Notes: generated from the sequence alone by a model not told the origin. DNA of 64,000 bases from Litsea cubeba (GCA_012931725.1 CM022948.1:18406355-18470354), one strand, 5' to 3'. Counted from the stretch's first letter, positions 32,191-45,540 are shown. Translations and numbers: made by a program.

Positions 32191-32640
32191 AAATTGGGTT
32201 TCGGACACCACCGGTCAAGTAATAGATGCAGTAATAAATGCAGTAAATAAATGAAAGAGAGAAAGGGAATTTATAGTGGTTCGGTCTGTGTGACCTACGT
32301 CCACTTCAGAAAGGCAGAGGTTGCCTGTGGTGTTTTACTTCCTCAATGAGTTGGGATTACAAGCTAGAGGAATACAAGAGCAGAAGGAAATAGGAAGATA
32401 TCAGTTTTTTCCAAGTGCTGGTGGGGCTCCTCGATTTATAGTCTACCCTAACAGACGAGGACGCTCCTCTGCAACATTCGCCCTTGGAGCCCTCGAACTG
32501 CCCTCGCGCTGGACGAGGCATGTGAGATATTTCTCCGCAGGATCTGGTAGGAGCAGGACTGCTTCCGAAGCAACGTGGCTGCCCTGACTTGGTCTCTTCG
32601 TGGGCTTGGACCTGAGCTTCATCCTCATATATATTAGCAC
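32191..32640 (-). mobile_element. LTR fragment, probably gypsy
   Basis: On the minus strand it contains GTGGACGTAGGTCACACAGA, then CCGAACCACTATAAATTCCC, ending CCAATTTTGGCATCA. This arrangement is common near the 3' end of plant gypsy LTRs. No coding region or primer site adjoins it. Confidence 0.45.
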
Positions 32641-33762
32641 ACCTGAACTGTCGGATTGTCATCATCTTTTTCACATCATGTTTGCAACTCCGTTCAACTT
32701 TCTTGTTTTTCTGCTTCTAGATTTAGAGGAGCCATTGTTTTAGCGTTATTGCCTAAGCTTCTCTGAGCAACATCATTTGCATGACATTGATATCTGTAGA
32801 TGAATAAAAACTCAAGCTTCTTTTCTTTAGTGTGTTGGCAGCAAAGAATCTCGCTTATGACAACTTTTTGGATCACACTTTTCTTGGGGACCGGAGAACA
32901 ACCATCCGTGAAACCATAAATTTCATTTGGGACTCGAAAATTTCCAACTTCTGTAGAAAAGCATCCATCTGTGCCAGAGCTCCCGGAGACAGAGCCACAA
33001 TCTTTCAGTTAATCAGGGAAAGTTGAAAATCTACAGATTTAGGGGAGTTCCAAAGAATGACTAGGAGAGTTCTTGGTCTTTTTAATCACACATCAATCTT
33101 CAAAATTCCCACAGCTTGACTAGATGTTCACTTCTGAAGTCTAGCAACTTTTCTTTTTTTGGTAAAATGGCATCTGAACTGTTGATGATGTTATTGTACT
33201 CACTGTGAATCATGTCCAGCTGATGAATGAAGTAATTACATCAACTGGGCCCCACATCAGGTGCACACCGTGCATGATGTAATTACACTCAACGGCAGTA
33301 CAATTCTCACATTCGAAACTGTGCTACAATGATAAATATATAAACTACATTCATTATCATTGATATGTAACCAACTGTTAAAGATAGATGTCATGGATGA
33401 TTTTGGCTCTATAGTACCATGCCGGATGAACCCATTTGTTACTGTCTGGTCTTCAAATACCATGGCAAATATGTCACAAATTGTTGCAGATCGCCGATAT
33501 ATTGGGAGGAAGTCGCTGAGCACAGGTTGTTTGATCTGGATCTTGTGCAGAAAATGCCGAAGAAAGTTAAAATTATCACAGAAAGCTTGGAGTAGAGACG
33601 GAAGAGCTAAGTAGATAATTGGAGAGACTTGAAATCTCATGTGTTTGAAGATTTCCCCTACTAAGGGAGTAATAACACCGTAGAGTATGAAGACTCAGTT
33701 AATAGACACAAGGAGGCACTTTTCCTAGGGGTGAGTAGTTATTAGTCTTCAGGGATTTTAAA
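32641..33762. other. No gene recognised
   Basis: Open frames of 64-127 codons occur on both strands at 32832-33026 and 33257-33640, but no domain is recognised. A decayed retroelement interior is the likeliest content. Confidence 0.35.
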
Positions 33763-35523
33763 ATGGTTATTTCACAAGTCATTGGTGAATTGAAGGATAA
33801 TTCTCCAATCCTTCCTAAATACTGTGAGCTATCAATCAAGTTAGCATCTCTATTCGAAAAGCTCTTATCCATTTACATCCCTAGCACTCTTAATAGGTTA
33901 GCCAATTCACTTGCAACTCTAGTCTCAATTTCTGGAATACCATTTGGTTATACAACAGAGTGATTTGTCATTCGGAAATTGAACCATCCATCAATAGATG
34001 ATCCTGAACCAAGCTATGAATTGGCTATTATCCCCTAAAAGCCTCAGTTTCTCCATGGAAACAAAAGGTAACTTGGTTAACTTGTTAAAAACTGAATTTT
34101 TCTGACGTCTTAATCATGATGAAGATCCAATCAATGACAACCCTTGATGTTTCAACATTTGGAATTATTTATCTAATGGCCACATCCCTGAATGTGCCTC
34201 AAAAATCGATAAACGAGCGTTTTAATAAAACTGGCTCAAAGGTATGCCATTGTAGCAGAACTACTTTATAAATGGCCCTTTCAAGGGATCCTCCTGCATC
34301 TTGTAGATGAACAAGAAGATTCGGCATTCTAGCATATGTGTAGTCGACGTGATTACCTGATGCTATCAAAGAAAATCTTGAGCCAGAGATATTACTGCCG
34401 AATGTCAACTCCATGCAGATGTGATTCATGTACCAGCATCAACTTTGCATTCCACCACAACCCATGGCCATTTTCTGGCCCAAACCATTGAAAATACTCA
34501 AAATCCGACTTTCATTGTTACAGTCACAGAATATTATACAAAATGGGTTGAATCCGAGTCATTTGTAAATATAAAGGCTAGCACTGTGGTCTGCTTTACT
34601 GTGAAAAATATCATAGTTAGATCCGGAATACCAAAGGTTTTTATCACAGACAATGGTCCGGTGCCGCAGTTTACTTGACAAAAAAAAAAATGTACGATTT
34701 GTGTAAGAGATCTAACATTGAATTGGACCACTCTATATTTTCCACAGGGAAATGGGTAGGCCGAAGCTACCAACAAAACCCTCATAAAGAAGACGTGCGA
34801 CAACCCTAAGAGGGGCGGGTTGGCCAACCGGCCAAGAGATTAGTTGATGCATTATGCACCTGCTGGACTTGTATTTGGACTCAATAAGGCAAACACCTTT
34901 TGCATAACTTCTGGAATGGAGGTAAGTCATTCTATAAGAAATTCAAATTTCCTCCCTGAGGACTCAGATTGATGAAAATATGACAGAGGATTAGAGGCGA
35001 GAAGCACTTCAGCTTCAGTTCAAGTTGCTAAAGGAAGAAACACTGCAAACAAAATGGCTACCGGAATTTATCATATTTTCCGAGAGGCTAATGAAATGGT
35101 TGATGGTCTCGCTAAGGAACGAGTGTCTCTTGATTCTATCTCTTTTGATGTCTAATGTTGTTTGATTCTTTATTTCTGCTGTTGATTGTTTGTTTTAGAG
35201 CTGGTCTGGGCTTTTTTCAATCCGGCTCTTTTTTGAGCAATAAAATTTACTGTTATAAAAAAAAAAAGGAAAAAAAGAAAAAAAGAAGAAGAAGAAGACT
35301 GCAAACAACAGAACATGCTCGAAAGGAAATACAAGGTATGTGAGTAGTCACACAAACTATCATGCAATCACAACTCCCTCGTATTAGCAGTAAACTCTGG
35401 CTCAATTGGAGAGGTCCTTACCTGATTAAGGAAATTTACCCTCTTAATGCATATAAATTAGTCAATTTAAAAGGAGAGGACTCTCTTATCCATAGAATGC
35501 ATTTGAGAAAATATATAGTATAA
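33763..35523 (+). pseudogene. Gypsy pol remnant: RNase H end and integrase
   Basis: 33763-33960 reads MVISQVIGELKDNSPILPKY, then IPSTLNRLANSLATL, the C-terminal part of RNase H. From 34421, HVPASTLHSTT, VTEYYTKWVESESF, IIVRSGIPKVFITDNG and, in another frame, YDLCKRSNIELDHS are the integrase core. After 35308 the C-terminal domain follows, WLNWRGPYLIKEIYPLNAYK and LVNLKGEDS. Many stops and frame changes mean it is long dead. A truncated L1 sits inside it at 35053-35297. It is related to but clearly diverged from the Tat copy at 14-22 kb. Confidence 0.75.
35053..35297 (+). mobile_element. 5'-truncated L1 LINE with target-site duplication
   Basis: It encodes the last L1 residues, IYHIFREANEMVDGLAKE, the RNase H end. 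This is followed by a short 3' region, AATAAAATTTAC and an A-rich tail into AAGAAGAAG. The 11-bp ACTGCAAACAA lies directly before it (35042-35052) and after it (35298-35308). Target-primed insertion explains the truncation, tail and duplication. It interrupts the gypsy integrase. Confidence 0.85.
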
Positions 35524-38522
35524 ATCACTTACAATTTTTTAATAACCATGCTCTTATAATTAATTTAGCTTTTCCTTAACTCCCAAAAGGTTTGATGTAA
35601 GAGAAGATTAAGATTTCTAAGTTTTAAGATTCACATACATACTCACATTATCGTACATAAAGAAAAAGAGAGAAACATAAATATTTATAAAATATAATTA
35701 TACATTTATTTACTCAGACAAAGTCAATGCGGAGACTCAAGCTAGTAGTGTCTTTTTTTTTTATAATTTTAAAAATAAATTAAATACTGATAAAATATAA
35801 TCATACATTTATTTACATGAATTCATGACAATCAGTTAAAATTAATAAATTTCTCTGTGCCATAAAATTCTGAAATTTTAAAAAAAAAAAATATTGCATA
35901 TTACATAATTTGTTAGTCCAAATATCAAATGTAAAAGATAAAATATAAATTTTATATTACATTTCAATCATCAACTTTAAATTGCTAACCCCAAATCTCG
36001 TAAATATTGACTTAAAAATAAATATTAATTATTTAAAATCAAATCTACAAATCAAATCATTTAAAACGCAAGCAACTTATTATAATGAGGCGGCTCGACT
36101 AAGTCTCCCCTATACTCGACGAGATCCTTCATCAAAATGAGATGACTCGAGATAGTTCAGAGTCAACTCTCGAAGTTTTACAACCTTGCTAAGGTATGTT
36201 CATTTTCATTTAAAAGGTTTGCATTTCCAGTTATTTAATCCAAAGCTTTAGTGCAAGCCCCCATTAACAATTCTAATGAGAAAGTAAAAAAATTAAAATA
36301 TCTTAGAATGTGTGGGGGTCTAAAATATTAGACTGATCTCTTTGTTATAGTTTTGCTTAAGATTCAACAATTTACCCCGCAAATTGTGTGGCATTTTTTA
36401 GGTAAGGGGTTGTTTTTTAAGGCGCCGCCATAAAAATAAATCCAATCCAGCCCCATTGCACCTCTCAAGACTTCAAATTGTTAATCTCATTCACAGTCAT
36501 AGCATTTCAATATGATCAATCAAACAAAAGCAAAATAATAAGCATTTAACTTTGAATGAATTCAAAAAATGAATAAATATAACACCAGCACAAAAATGAA
36601 TACACTATCCGCAACATATGACAAATCACAAAACGAATCAAAAGACACCAAACAATAATGTAAATCCATAATGATTGTGGGCACAACTAATAGATTTATA
36701 AGGATGATCCTTTCAGGGGAATTTATAATGATGGGCCTCATGGGACTTGAAAGCTTGGAATACCAAAATGGGATTTCAATTGAAGATGTAAACAAAAGAA
36801 TATTGTCTTTTTGTTTGTTTGTGACAATCAGTGGACCTTGGGTGAGCCCATTAGATGGATAAGATGGGCAGGGCAGGTGGACCATTGATGGGAAGATCCT
36901 TCACATTGTGCATCACGGATAGGTAGGATCTATTGCATCCAACAAAGATGTGCACAATGATATAGCTAAAATCTTTTATAACAAAGATGTGTTGATTACA
37001 GATCTAATGAAACTGATCAAGTTTTTATCCGATTAAACTCATCAAGATAGCTATCTATATGAGATAGATATTTATGTCTGATGAAACTTTCTAGATCCCT
37101 TATCTGTAAGAGGTACTTATACCTGATGACCCCACCTTATTCCTCATATTGGCTGTTAGTGGCAGTATGGCTTTGGACTAGCTACTTTTTTTTTCCTAAC
37201 TGGGGGAGAGTGTTTTATCAAGAGGAAGGAGGTAGTTCTTTCAGAGTTTAGTACATGCACAAATTCAAGACTCAGTACAAAATATACATACCACTGCTGT
37301 CAAGGGCAGAACCAGAAAATTTTCTTTGGAGGGGGCACTATAGGGTTAAGGGTTTTACAATTGTTGAAAAAAGTAAAATCACTGGAGCATTTGATACATT
37401 GATCAAGGATCAAAATAGTGATTGCAATGGGTGTGGCGGTCAGTGGCCAAAACACTATGTAGCAGTTCCAGCGATATATAACAACATAGCAGTGTGAATT
37501 TTAAAGTATTCAAAAAAATTCAAATCTTATGTAGCAGTTTTTTTTTTTTTTTAATGATTTAAAACCATATAAGGATAGTCAACTTTAAAAATGACTCTTG
37601 AGAAGAAGAAATGGGAAAAACAATGTTTTAAATGAAAATTGCTTGGCTCAACTAGATTTTATACCGTAGCGTAATATTTTCAATTTAGCGTACCAGTCAT
37701 GGCCACCGCTACCAATATATAAGCCGCTACATAGATATTTTGTTCATGACAACAAACAAGATTTGCTCAAACTTGGTACCATAAATATAACAACAAACAA
37801 GATTTGTGCGTTACATAAGAAATCAATTGCATTGATTTCAAATAACACCACCCTAGCTAATACTTAAGAAATACATGAATTAAGATTTGGAAAAGAGCAA
37901 ACCCACGCGTCTAAATGTGAAATTATTTGAGATGAATTCATGAATCCTCATATTTGATTTTATTACATTTTACGAATGAACCATTTTATAAGCAAAGGTA
38001 CCTTCTAGGATCCATCTAAAGGCATGCCTAACAATGGAGGATAGAGGGATTAAAAGGTTTTTGTGTGACCTAGGTATATGAAGGGGAGAAAAAGGAAGAC
38101 CAAACAATCATTACAACACTCTTTTTGAAGCACTCAAAGTGGAAAAATGGATATATAGAATTACTTTTTCCTTTCTACCATTTGCCTGGAAGATTTTTTT
38201 CTTGGTATCAATGTGAGAGAGTATATCTATCAAACAGGGAATGAAACAAAGATTCCTTGTGGTAGCTGTGTATTCATCAGAGATGCATAATAGTTTTAAT
38301 ATTTCAGAAGATAAATGTGGCATGAGCTTCCACATTCAAAAATGCAACTCCTGTAATGCAATTAAGAATTTGTAAAATAGAGTTTAGATGCCATCTACCT
38401 GTTCACAAGTTATTTCTCTATGACTGATTCATCAGAGACTTGATTACACATGAAACCAGCTTATCCTTTCATAGAACAGTCAAAATTGTCTCAGAGAGCA
38501 TCTTTAGAGAATGTTCCTATTC
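35524..38522. other. Unassigned AT-rich sequence, including the 3' side of the small membrane-protein gene
   Basis: No conserved coding sequence is recognised from 35524 to about 38100. A plus-strand frame at 36671-36862 and one at 37255-37497 have no familiar domain. The last few hundred bases before 38523 would be the 3' untranslated region of the minus-strand gene that ends there. Confidence 0.4.
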
Positions 38523-41500
38523 TTATTTAACAGAGGATGGCGTGCTTGAAGACAGCCTTTCACTCCGTGCTTTATCAGCTCGTTCCAGGTAATCTTGGTG
38601 CGAACGATGCTTTGTCCCTGCCAAAATAAACAAAAGAATGAGTATTAGTTAAGAGATTTTTTAAGAGACCAATCGGTCACTTTTTTAACACGTAAAACAT
38701 GCAAGATTAGACTATCTACTTAAACGGATTCTCTTATAGGACATGGATCACATTAACTGGACAATCCTCACCCTGTAAGTAGAGAATTTCAGGGCAAAGC
38801 AATGAATAGCTAAAAGGACTACAAAGACTACAAGAATGACCTACCAGAGATCAAACATGTACCCCAACGCTCTATAAAAGAGGGAACTCTAATCACTACA
38901 ACAAGCGCCAAAAGATAGAAGGAAGCAAGGTTAAAGGTTTAGTTTTTAAGAGGCATAGTAAAATGGAATGTCCATCGGATCCCTGACATGAACCCAAACC
39001 TACACTTGATTATCGATCAGGCCAATCAATTTGGTCAGGATGGGGGAGAGGTCCAAACGGGACAATCCAGATGCCTGCAAAATCAGCCAATCCAGGTCAA
39101 TCTTATGTTTAGTCAAGATTTACTCATTTTAAGAACAACCCAATTCCGAATGCAATCAGATTGAATACAGTAATACCGCGCAAAATTCCGGCAAGGTGAT
39201 CCAAGCGAAATGATAGTAAGAAATCACATATTAGCTCATGTATCCTTGCAATTCCTGATATCCATCACAAAATTCACGAGCAAACCCAATAACCATTCCA
39301 TCAGCTGGAAGCAATACTCTTATGCCCCATATACTGCATCTCCAACAAGATTGATACTAATTGATGGGTATTAATAGAAAGAGGCCAAGCAGATGACTGG
39401 AAGATGTAAGAAAGCAAACGAACAACACTTGAAACATATATGGCAATGTTGTGCTCCTAAGTGGAAGATACAGGCATCCAAACAGTCAACATGTCAGATA
39501 TTAAGGGCCTCTTTCGCATTGTTTGTTTCTAACGTTCCTGCTTTCACATAGGTTAAGAAACAAAGAAAAAACTCTTTTGGACAGTCTTTAATGAGACTTC
39601 CTTTTTTTTTTCCATGGATCAATCTCATAATTTTGAAATCCAAATTACTGGATTGAGTTGTAAAAATATTGAAGAACAAAAAGATGGAAGAGTAAAGGTT
39701 CAGCGTTTTTGTTAAATTGATTAATTTCTAATGATTACTTTTCTTTTTTTGAAAGGTCCATGTTGTCCTCATTGTTTTAATGAAGGTGCTAAAAAGGTTC
39801 AGATTGGTAGGTACATTTTGAAATCAATGGCTGTTCTGAATTTCTCTTACAAGCAAGAGACCATGGTGAGGAGGAGAAGCAATAGAAGAGATTAATTTTT
39901 ATTTTAGATGGGTCTCATTTTAGATGTATTAGCTATTTATGTTAAAACAAATCAAAATTGAAATCAATGGCTTGACCCTCTCATGGGATTATCAGGTCCA
40001 TATCACAAATATATATTTTTATCGGTAATGGAACCTATATTAAGAAGAAAAAACATGGAAAAAAACACAAGAAATAAAGCCAGAAATACAAGGGCTGAGC
40101 ACTTTGAGCAAGTGGGTAATTGAGGGTCCATTGGAAACCTTAGGGACGACGTGCTACCATTTACCTTCGCTATTGCTCAAATGATAAATCCATCAATAAT
40201 TCTTCTCCCCCACGAGTCTATATATCTTTTCCTTTTATTTTTTTTATTTTTTTTGGATCTTTTCTCTTTCTCTTTGGCAGTACCTCAATCTTTTGGACCA
40301 TTCCCATGAAAGGGGAACTTATTTGGAGAAAAAAAAATAAAGAAATAAAAGAATCTTTGATGGGAGATAACCACCCACTCCCATCATAGGGAAGATCCAA
40401 GATGCATTTAACTGCATGGGCTATGGGAAAAAAATAATTCAGGGATGTCTCTATTGGGAAGCTTTAATGACGTTCGACAAGCACAAATCATGAGTGCATT
40501 CTTAGTTGAAAATTAGTGGTAGGTGAATAATTCCAAGGGATATACAAGATGGCTGGAAGAACACTTCTTCTAGCATTTTGTTGGGACAATCAAAGTTGGG
40601 ATGCTAACAGGCAAAGATATCGATAATAAAAGAAGGATTGAAGTTTTTCAAAAGAAGGTTTTAGAAGCCTTTTTAATAATAGGAGATTCAAAGAATGACA
40701 ATTCAGGCAGCTAGTAAATTTAAAAATAAAAAACAAAAGATGGAAACCGGTGCTTATAAGAAATGAAGTTATATTTTTCACCTGGAATGTTACCGTCTAA
40801 AGAAATGAATAGCAATTGAGTCACAGTCACAGCTTCCTAAACTAGGGGGAATGGCCCCCAAGCCAGTAGAAGGGAAAGATGAATGGCCCCCAATCTGAAA
40901 CAAGGGAAACACAAAAAAGCTGATAATGGCCCCCAAACTGGTAAGGGGGAACAGCTTAAACAGATTCGTAAACAAGCCTCAGTTTTCATTTCCAGCTTGA
41001 AGGATTCAATTTCAGAAGGCAGAGTTGCAGGCAATGTTTTGGCATACTGCCAAGCTAGCAGACATTTTTATTCCAAGAACACCAGCTGGAAAATTTAGGA
41101 GAATTTGCCTTCGTAAGATTTCTCAGCTAGCAGGAACCTCATAAAGCCATCAATCTGATGCAATTTCGAGCTTGGGAAAGGAGATGCACGGGGGCACAAT
41201 TGGTTCATTTCAGCCAGCAGAAAAGGATGAAACGTAAGAAGATGTAAGCGCAAATGATCTGGAAGGATGAGGTAGTGCAGAGGGACAAGACTCGTGCACT
41301 AAACACTGGTAGAACAATGATCATCCAGAGTGGTAAGCTGACAATCAAAGTAGTTAGTTGGATGCTTGAAACTCTCGAATTAGAGGTGCTATGCAATCTA
41401 GTGCACTCTCAGAAGTGAGGACTTCACCTCAAGACAAGTCAAAGACTGGTTGTACAGAATTTGGGGGAAGATGCTAGTTGGTCTCCACTGTTTTGTAGGT

Positions 41501-43993
41501 GGAAGGGTGTGGATCAGGTTACTTATAGAGGCTGAGGTAGAGAAGGTTAATGCTGCAGCTGTTCAGGAGGACCAGTCTCCACTCTCATTGATGGACAGAT
41601 GAGTTGAAGGTTTGAGCAACCCTAAGCAGCCAGCTGGCTCAAGGTCACGGGATTTCTCTGCATGTTTGGCACCCAGGAACCTTCTCCCTGATTGGTTTCC
41701 GTGACGAATCCGGAGAGGAGGTAGACCCCAAAACGGCGGATGACCCAAAGTTTTCATCTTTAAGAGCGTATCTGCTGCAGATGGGCCTGCTGGTAGAAGA
41801 TTTGATCTTCACATTCCATTTGAGGTGGAGGTAGAGAGGATCAAAGTTGGAAGGTGCTGACCAGATTTTCTGGTGCATCTGCAGAATCACTGGACTGGAG
41901 GAAAAGCAATGGATACAGAGGTAGATGACCTCAGTAGTACAGCCTCCGGTTCAATGGATCTTTACTGAGGGACAGTGAACGCTGGACTTCTAATCATGAA
42001 GATGTATACATTTCCTCAGTAGGTGCTTACATACAGCTGGAGATTTTGAATTTCAGAAGTTCATTCCAGCCTAGCTTGAAAGCCAGGTTGGGAGGCGGAC
42101 CCAGAGGAAGTGATTTCCGCATCCAGGAACATCCTGGAAGCTTGGCTCATATTGTTGGACTTGGTTTTGAAGCCAGCCCTCTGAAGTTGACCCGGGCACA
42201 TACTAACTGCTGCTAAGATGGGCCCGACTAATCATTACTTACCTTGTTCGGCAAAATGAAGGGAAGCCATTTGCAGTACCCAGTCCCCTTGAGATTGAAT
42301 CTCACACCCATCCAACTCCAATTTCAATGAAGGAAAGAAGAAGCGAACGACTAGGAGATTCCAGCGGCAAGTCAGACAAAATCAGCTCTCTCAGGAAATG
42401 TTGAGGTGCCAGGCAGCCAGGCAGGGTCCTAGGATTACCGGTATCAAAACAAGCAGATCAAACTCTATGTCTGATCACTGATGATTAAGAGACAAGGAAA
42501 TGAAGAAACCAGTTGGTGGACACTATAGAAGGGTTTAGGAGTTCCTTCTTTTTATGCAGGCGCAGATCTTCTGAAGCCCATTCTTCAAGAAGTGGAGATG
42601 ATGAATACAGACAGCAATGAGAGGATTTTTTCAACAACTGAATGAAATCTATTACTTTCTGATGCAGTACGGAAGTCCAAAAAGGGCCATGGGCCCAGCC
42701 ATCCAACCCAGCCCTTTGGGTGCAGCCCACAGGACCAAATTGGCTGAGAAAGCTAGTGTGGAATTATTCTAAATTTATCTTAGGATTGAATAGAAATTGT
42801 TGCTTATTTTGTTTGTTGATGAGATTTAGTATTTTTCTATTTCTATTATAGTTTACTATTTTAGTAGCCCTAATACATTATAAATAGAGAAGCCCTCTAT
42901 TGTAATAGGTATGCTTTCAATTAATCAACTAATTTCTCTGAATTTCTCACGTGAGTTTATGGATTGTCTTATGGTTTTGTTTGTGCCCTAGTGGCTAGAA
43001 TCCTCTTGGATTCGATCAATCCTTCGGGAGATTGATCTATCAACCCGATCGCGGGTCTTGGCTGCATCACTTTCTGATGGTGGGTAGACATTTATGGGGT
43101 CAAACATGACCTGCCAGTTGTCTGGATTTTCTCTCGTAATCCAATTAAAGTAACTCCTCTTCAGAGTGAGACCCCGGAGAGTGATGATAGAGACTCTATT
43201 CAGATTCTGCCTTCTAAGCATTGGGAGGAGAACCCTACCAAGGTTCACCACAGTCAGAAGGAAGCCATGATATTGCACACTTGGAATCATGAGGATGCAG
43301 TCCAGCAGCAGCCTGGTGATGGAGATTCTAATTTATATTCAGACCCTAAGGAGGTAGATTGGATCTATAACAAAACAAGGGTTGCGAGATGGTGGGGCTC
43401 TCTTTCAGAGATAATATGACCTAGGAAGACTTCTGGCATTTGTCAGCAGAGTGAGACTGTTGGTAAGCCAAATAGATTTGGGAAGTAGAATAAAAAGGGA
43501 ACATAGAGCTTCAGAGATTAATTTGCTCAATTAATTATGACAGAGGGGATCAATCTGCTTGCATTGAGGGTTTGATAATGTCAACCAAGGAGATTGCTTC
43601 GCCAATGGAGGAAGGATGGGCAGTAGTCTTATGACTGCAGCCATGGGTGAAATCTCTAATTGGATAAACCATCACAGTTTGATTGATCTTCCTCAAGCAA
43701 GGGCCCAATTTATTTGGTTGAATCATCAAGATCCGTCATCTGTCTAAGATTGGTTGCTTTCAAGTGAATGAGGAATAACAAGAACTCATGGCACAGCAGA
43801 AGGTGCACATTGTTGCAACCTTGATGTTCAAGGAGTTCAAGTCATATTATCAATCAACAGAAAAAAAAAAAAAAAAAAAAGGAATGTTTGGATGCCAAAA
43901 AGGAATGTTTGGAAGCCAAGGTTGGCATCCAGAGCCTTTTCCAAATCATGTCCCCATAGTGTTGGAGTTATACAGGGATAGCTGGTTAGAGGG

Positions 43994-44072
<79 letters not shown>

Positions 44073-45372
44073 CAATTTTTATGGATATGTGGTAAGCACA
44101 CAAAGATTCATGAGATCAACAGAGAACAGGAGAGTGGGTCAATTCTAGAGGAAATATGTTCCCACTCAATGGCTCTCCATCAAATGTACAAGCACTAGTT
44201 CTTGGAGGAAGAGACTTAATGCCCGCAGCGATCTAGAAATTGGTGGCTGAAAAAGGGAGAGTGCAACCCTAGATTCTATGATGCAAATATTAGGGGTAGG
44301 ATTTGGATCGTAGGTGCCACAGAACAACAATTGTAGGTTTCCGCATAAACAATCTCAGGACAAAGACACTCTCCAGCGATAAAATCCCACAAGGGAAAAA
44401 TTATATTAAACTGAACTCTGCGACAAAGAAACTTAGGTACTAAGACTCTTACTCCTGATCAAACCAGGAAACTAGATAAGGATCTTACAGAAATTAGAAA
44501 GCCATGTCTAATTACAACTCTTTAATGAAATTAAAAAGTAATAAAATTAGAAATAATAAAATTCTAAATAATCTTTGGGTGGTCTCACACATAGGCCACA
44601 GGCCTTCTTGCAATGATCTATTGGTGCTGTTGCATCATTCTTCCATGGCATTGCTTTGGCCCATCAGAGATGTGACGGAATTGCATCCTTGGTCAAAGGT
44701 GATTCTACATTAGAAGAGAAAGGAAAGCTAACTAATGAGATTGTGAGATGCAGCAGCTGCAAAGAGGTTTACATGCCCTGATTTGGCGAATATCATATAG
44801 CATTGTTTGAGCAAATACCTACATCTTCAACTCACTCCCTCTATGTTTTATTGCATCATCAGACAAGATCAGTGAGAGATTTATCCCATGTATGGTCGAT
44901 AGAAGCCTCTCCTACAGTTAAAGCTTTTAGCTGGTCCCATAGCAAGATTGTATTTTGACTCCGTGGATCATTTATGCAAGAGGCAAAGGATTGTAGTCAG
45001 CAAGTGCCCCCTTGGCCTGAGAGATGAAGAAACACTAACCACTTGCACCTCAACTACTCCAAAACTAAGCACTTGGGTGCTTCTAAAATTGAATTTTTCC
45101 AAATTGCAATATATTTCAATGGTTCATCCAAACAGGTCCCAGGAAGAGAATTCTCATTTAAGAGGCTGTCATATGAAGATTTGAGAAGAGTATAGAGAGA
45201 GAGAGAGAGTATGGAATGGGGTGGTACCGCGACTCATGAAATACCAAGGGACCCCGAAGATGGCACCGATGATGGCCATGCCAACGAAGACGTGCTTCTT
45301 GTCGCCGCTGTAGAGATAGTATTCCATCCGAGATCTGAATCCCCCGCCGCCTCCGCCGCCTTCAGTTGCCAT
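38523..45372 (-). CDS. Small single-span membrane protein, two exons, 79 aa predicted
   Basis: Exon 1 is 45228-45372 and exon 2 is 38523-38617. Exon 1 starts MATEGGGGGGGF and reads MEYYLYSGDKKHVFVGMAII, then GAIFGVPWYFMSR. It stops at a GT donor (CGCG|GTACC). Exon 2 follows a TTTTGGCAG acceptor and reads TKHRSHQDYLERADKARSER, then LSSSTPSSVK and stop. Phase is kept across the join (Arg-Gly-Thr). Residues 27-45 form one hydrophobic span; the C-terminal tail is charged and probably helical. I recall similar short plant proteins in which the PWYxMxxGTKHxSHQDY join is continuous, which supports the pairing, but I know no function. The 6610-bp intron holds a degenerate L1, a 410-bp solo LTR and simple repeats. 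Exon 1 and its promoter are duplicated at 52.8-53.1 kb. Confidence 0.75.
38618..40799. other. Intron of the small membrane-protein gene, distal part; nothing recognised
   Basis: AT-rich sequence lacking any recognisable domain or repeat unit. Confidence 0.4.
42660..43069. mobile_element. 410-bp solo LTR with target duplication
   Basis: Starts TGATGCAG and ends CTGCATCA, an exact 8-bp inverted repeat, and is flanked by CTTTC at 42655-42659 and 43070-43074. It has a TATA box (TATAAATAGAG) at about 42880 on the plus strand. A short LTR with TG...CA ends and a 5-bp duplication fits a copia or small gypsy family. No internal region remains. Confidence 0.85.
43996..44070. repeat. (GT)n followed by a 41-base G run
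   Basis: A TG dinucleotide tract passes into 41 consecutive G. In the duplicate copy at about 51618-51643 the same place has a T run and 14 G, so this site mutates fast and may be poorly assembled. Gly-rich and Pro-rich frames across it are artefacts. Confidence 0.9.
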
Positions 45373-45540
45373 TTCCTTCCTCCTCCCGGTCTATCTTTGC
45401 CTGCTGCTCGATTTTGGTCATTAAGTAGGGCTGTCCAAAAAGACCCAAAGGCCACTGCCTGCCTGAAATTCTTTTTGGAACCTGCTGCGTTTGATTCCTC
45501 AACATTCAGATGGTCCAATGGGCTCCAATGGCTCAGACCC
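45373..45540 (-). promoter_or_regulatory. Promoter and leader of the small membrane-protein gene (copy 1)
   Basis: Upstream of the ATG, the opposite (plus) strand has CCAAT at 45515-45519 and 45525-45529, ten bases apart, about 145-155 bp from the start codon. No clear TATA box is seen. Both boxes are kept in copy 2 at 53082 and 53092. Confidence 0.45.

Larger units (their letters stand above)
40800..45180 (+). mobile_element. Degenerate L1-type LINE in the intron, antisense to the host gene
   Basis: The clearest pieces are an endonuclease segment at 43655-43770 (WINHHSLIDLPQARAQFIWL then NHQDPSSV), its end at about 43940-44000 (FPNHVPIVLE), a pre-RT segment at 44234-44300 (NWWLKKGECNPRFYDANIRG) and the RT-linked zinc region at 44925-45050 (KAFSWSHSKIVF, VDHLCKRQRIVVSKCPLGL, RDEETLTTC). 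The order endonuclease, RT, zinc region matches plant L1. The RT catalytic core is missing. Sequence from 40880 to 43500 may be ORF1 but is not clearly recognised. A 410-bp solo LTR interrupts it. Confidence 0.6.

Noticed and set aside
43788..44198. Open frames with poly-Gly or poly-Pro/His-Thr runs
   Set aside because: Produced by the GT tract and 41-base G run inside a decayed L1.
45190..45215. L1 3' tail adjacent to exon 1
   Set aside because: No poly(A) or target duplication is present; a GA-rich tract follows instead, so this edge is not a clean LINE insertion.
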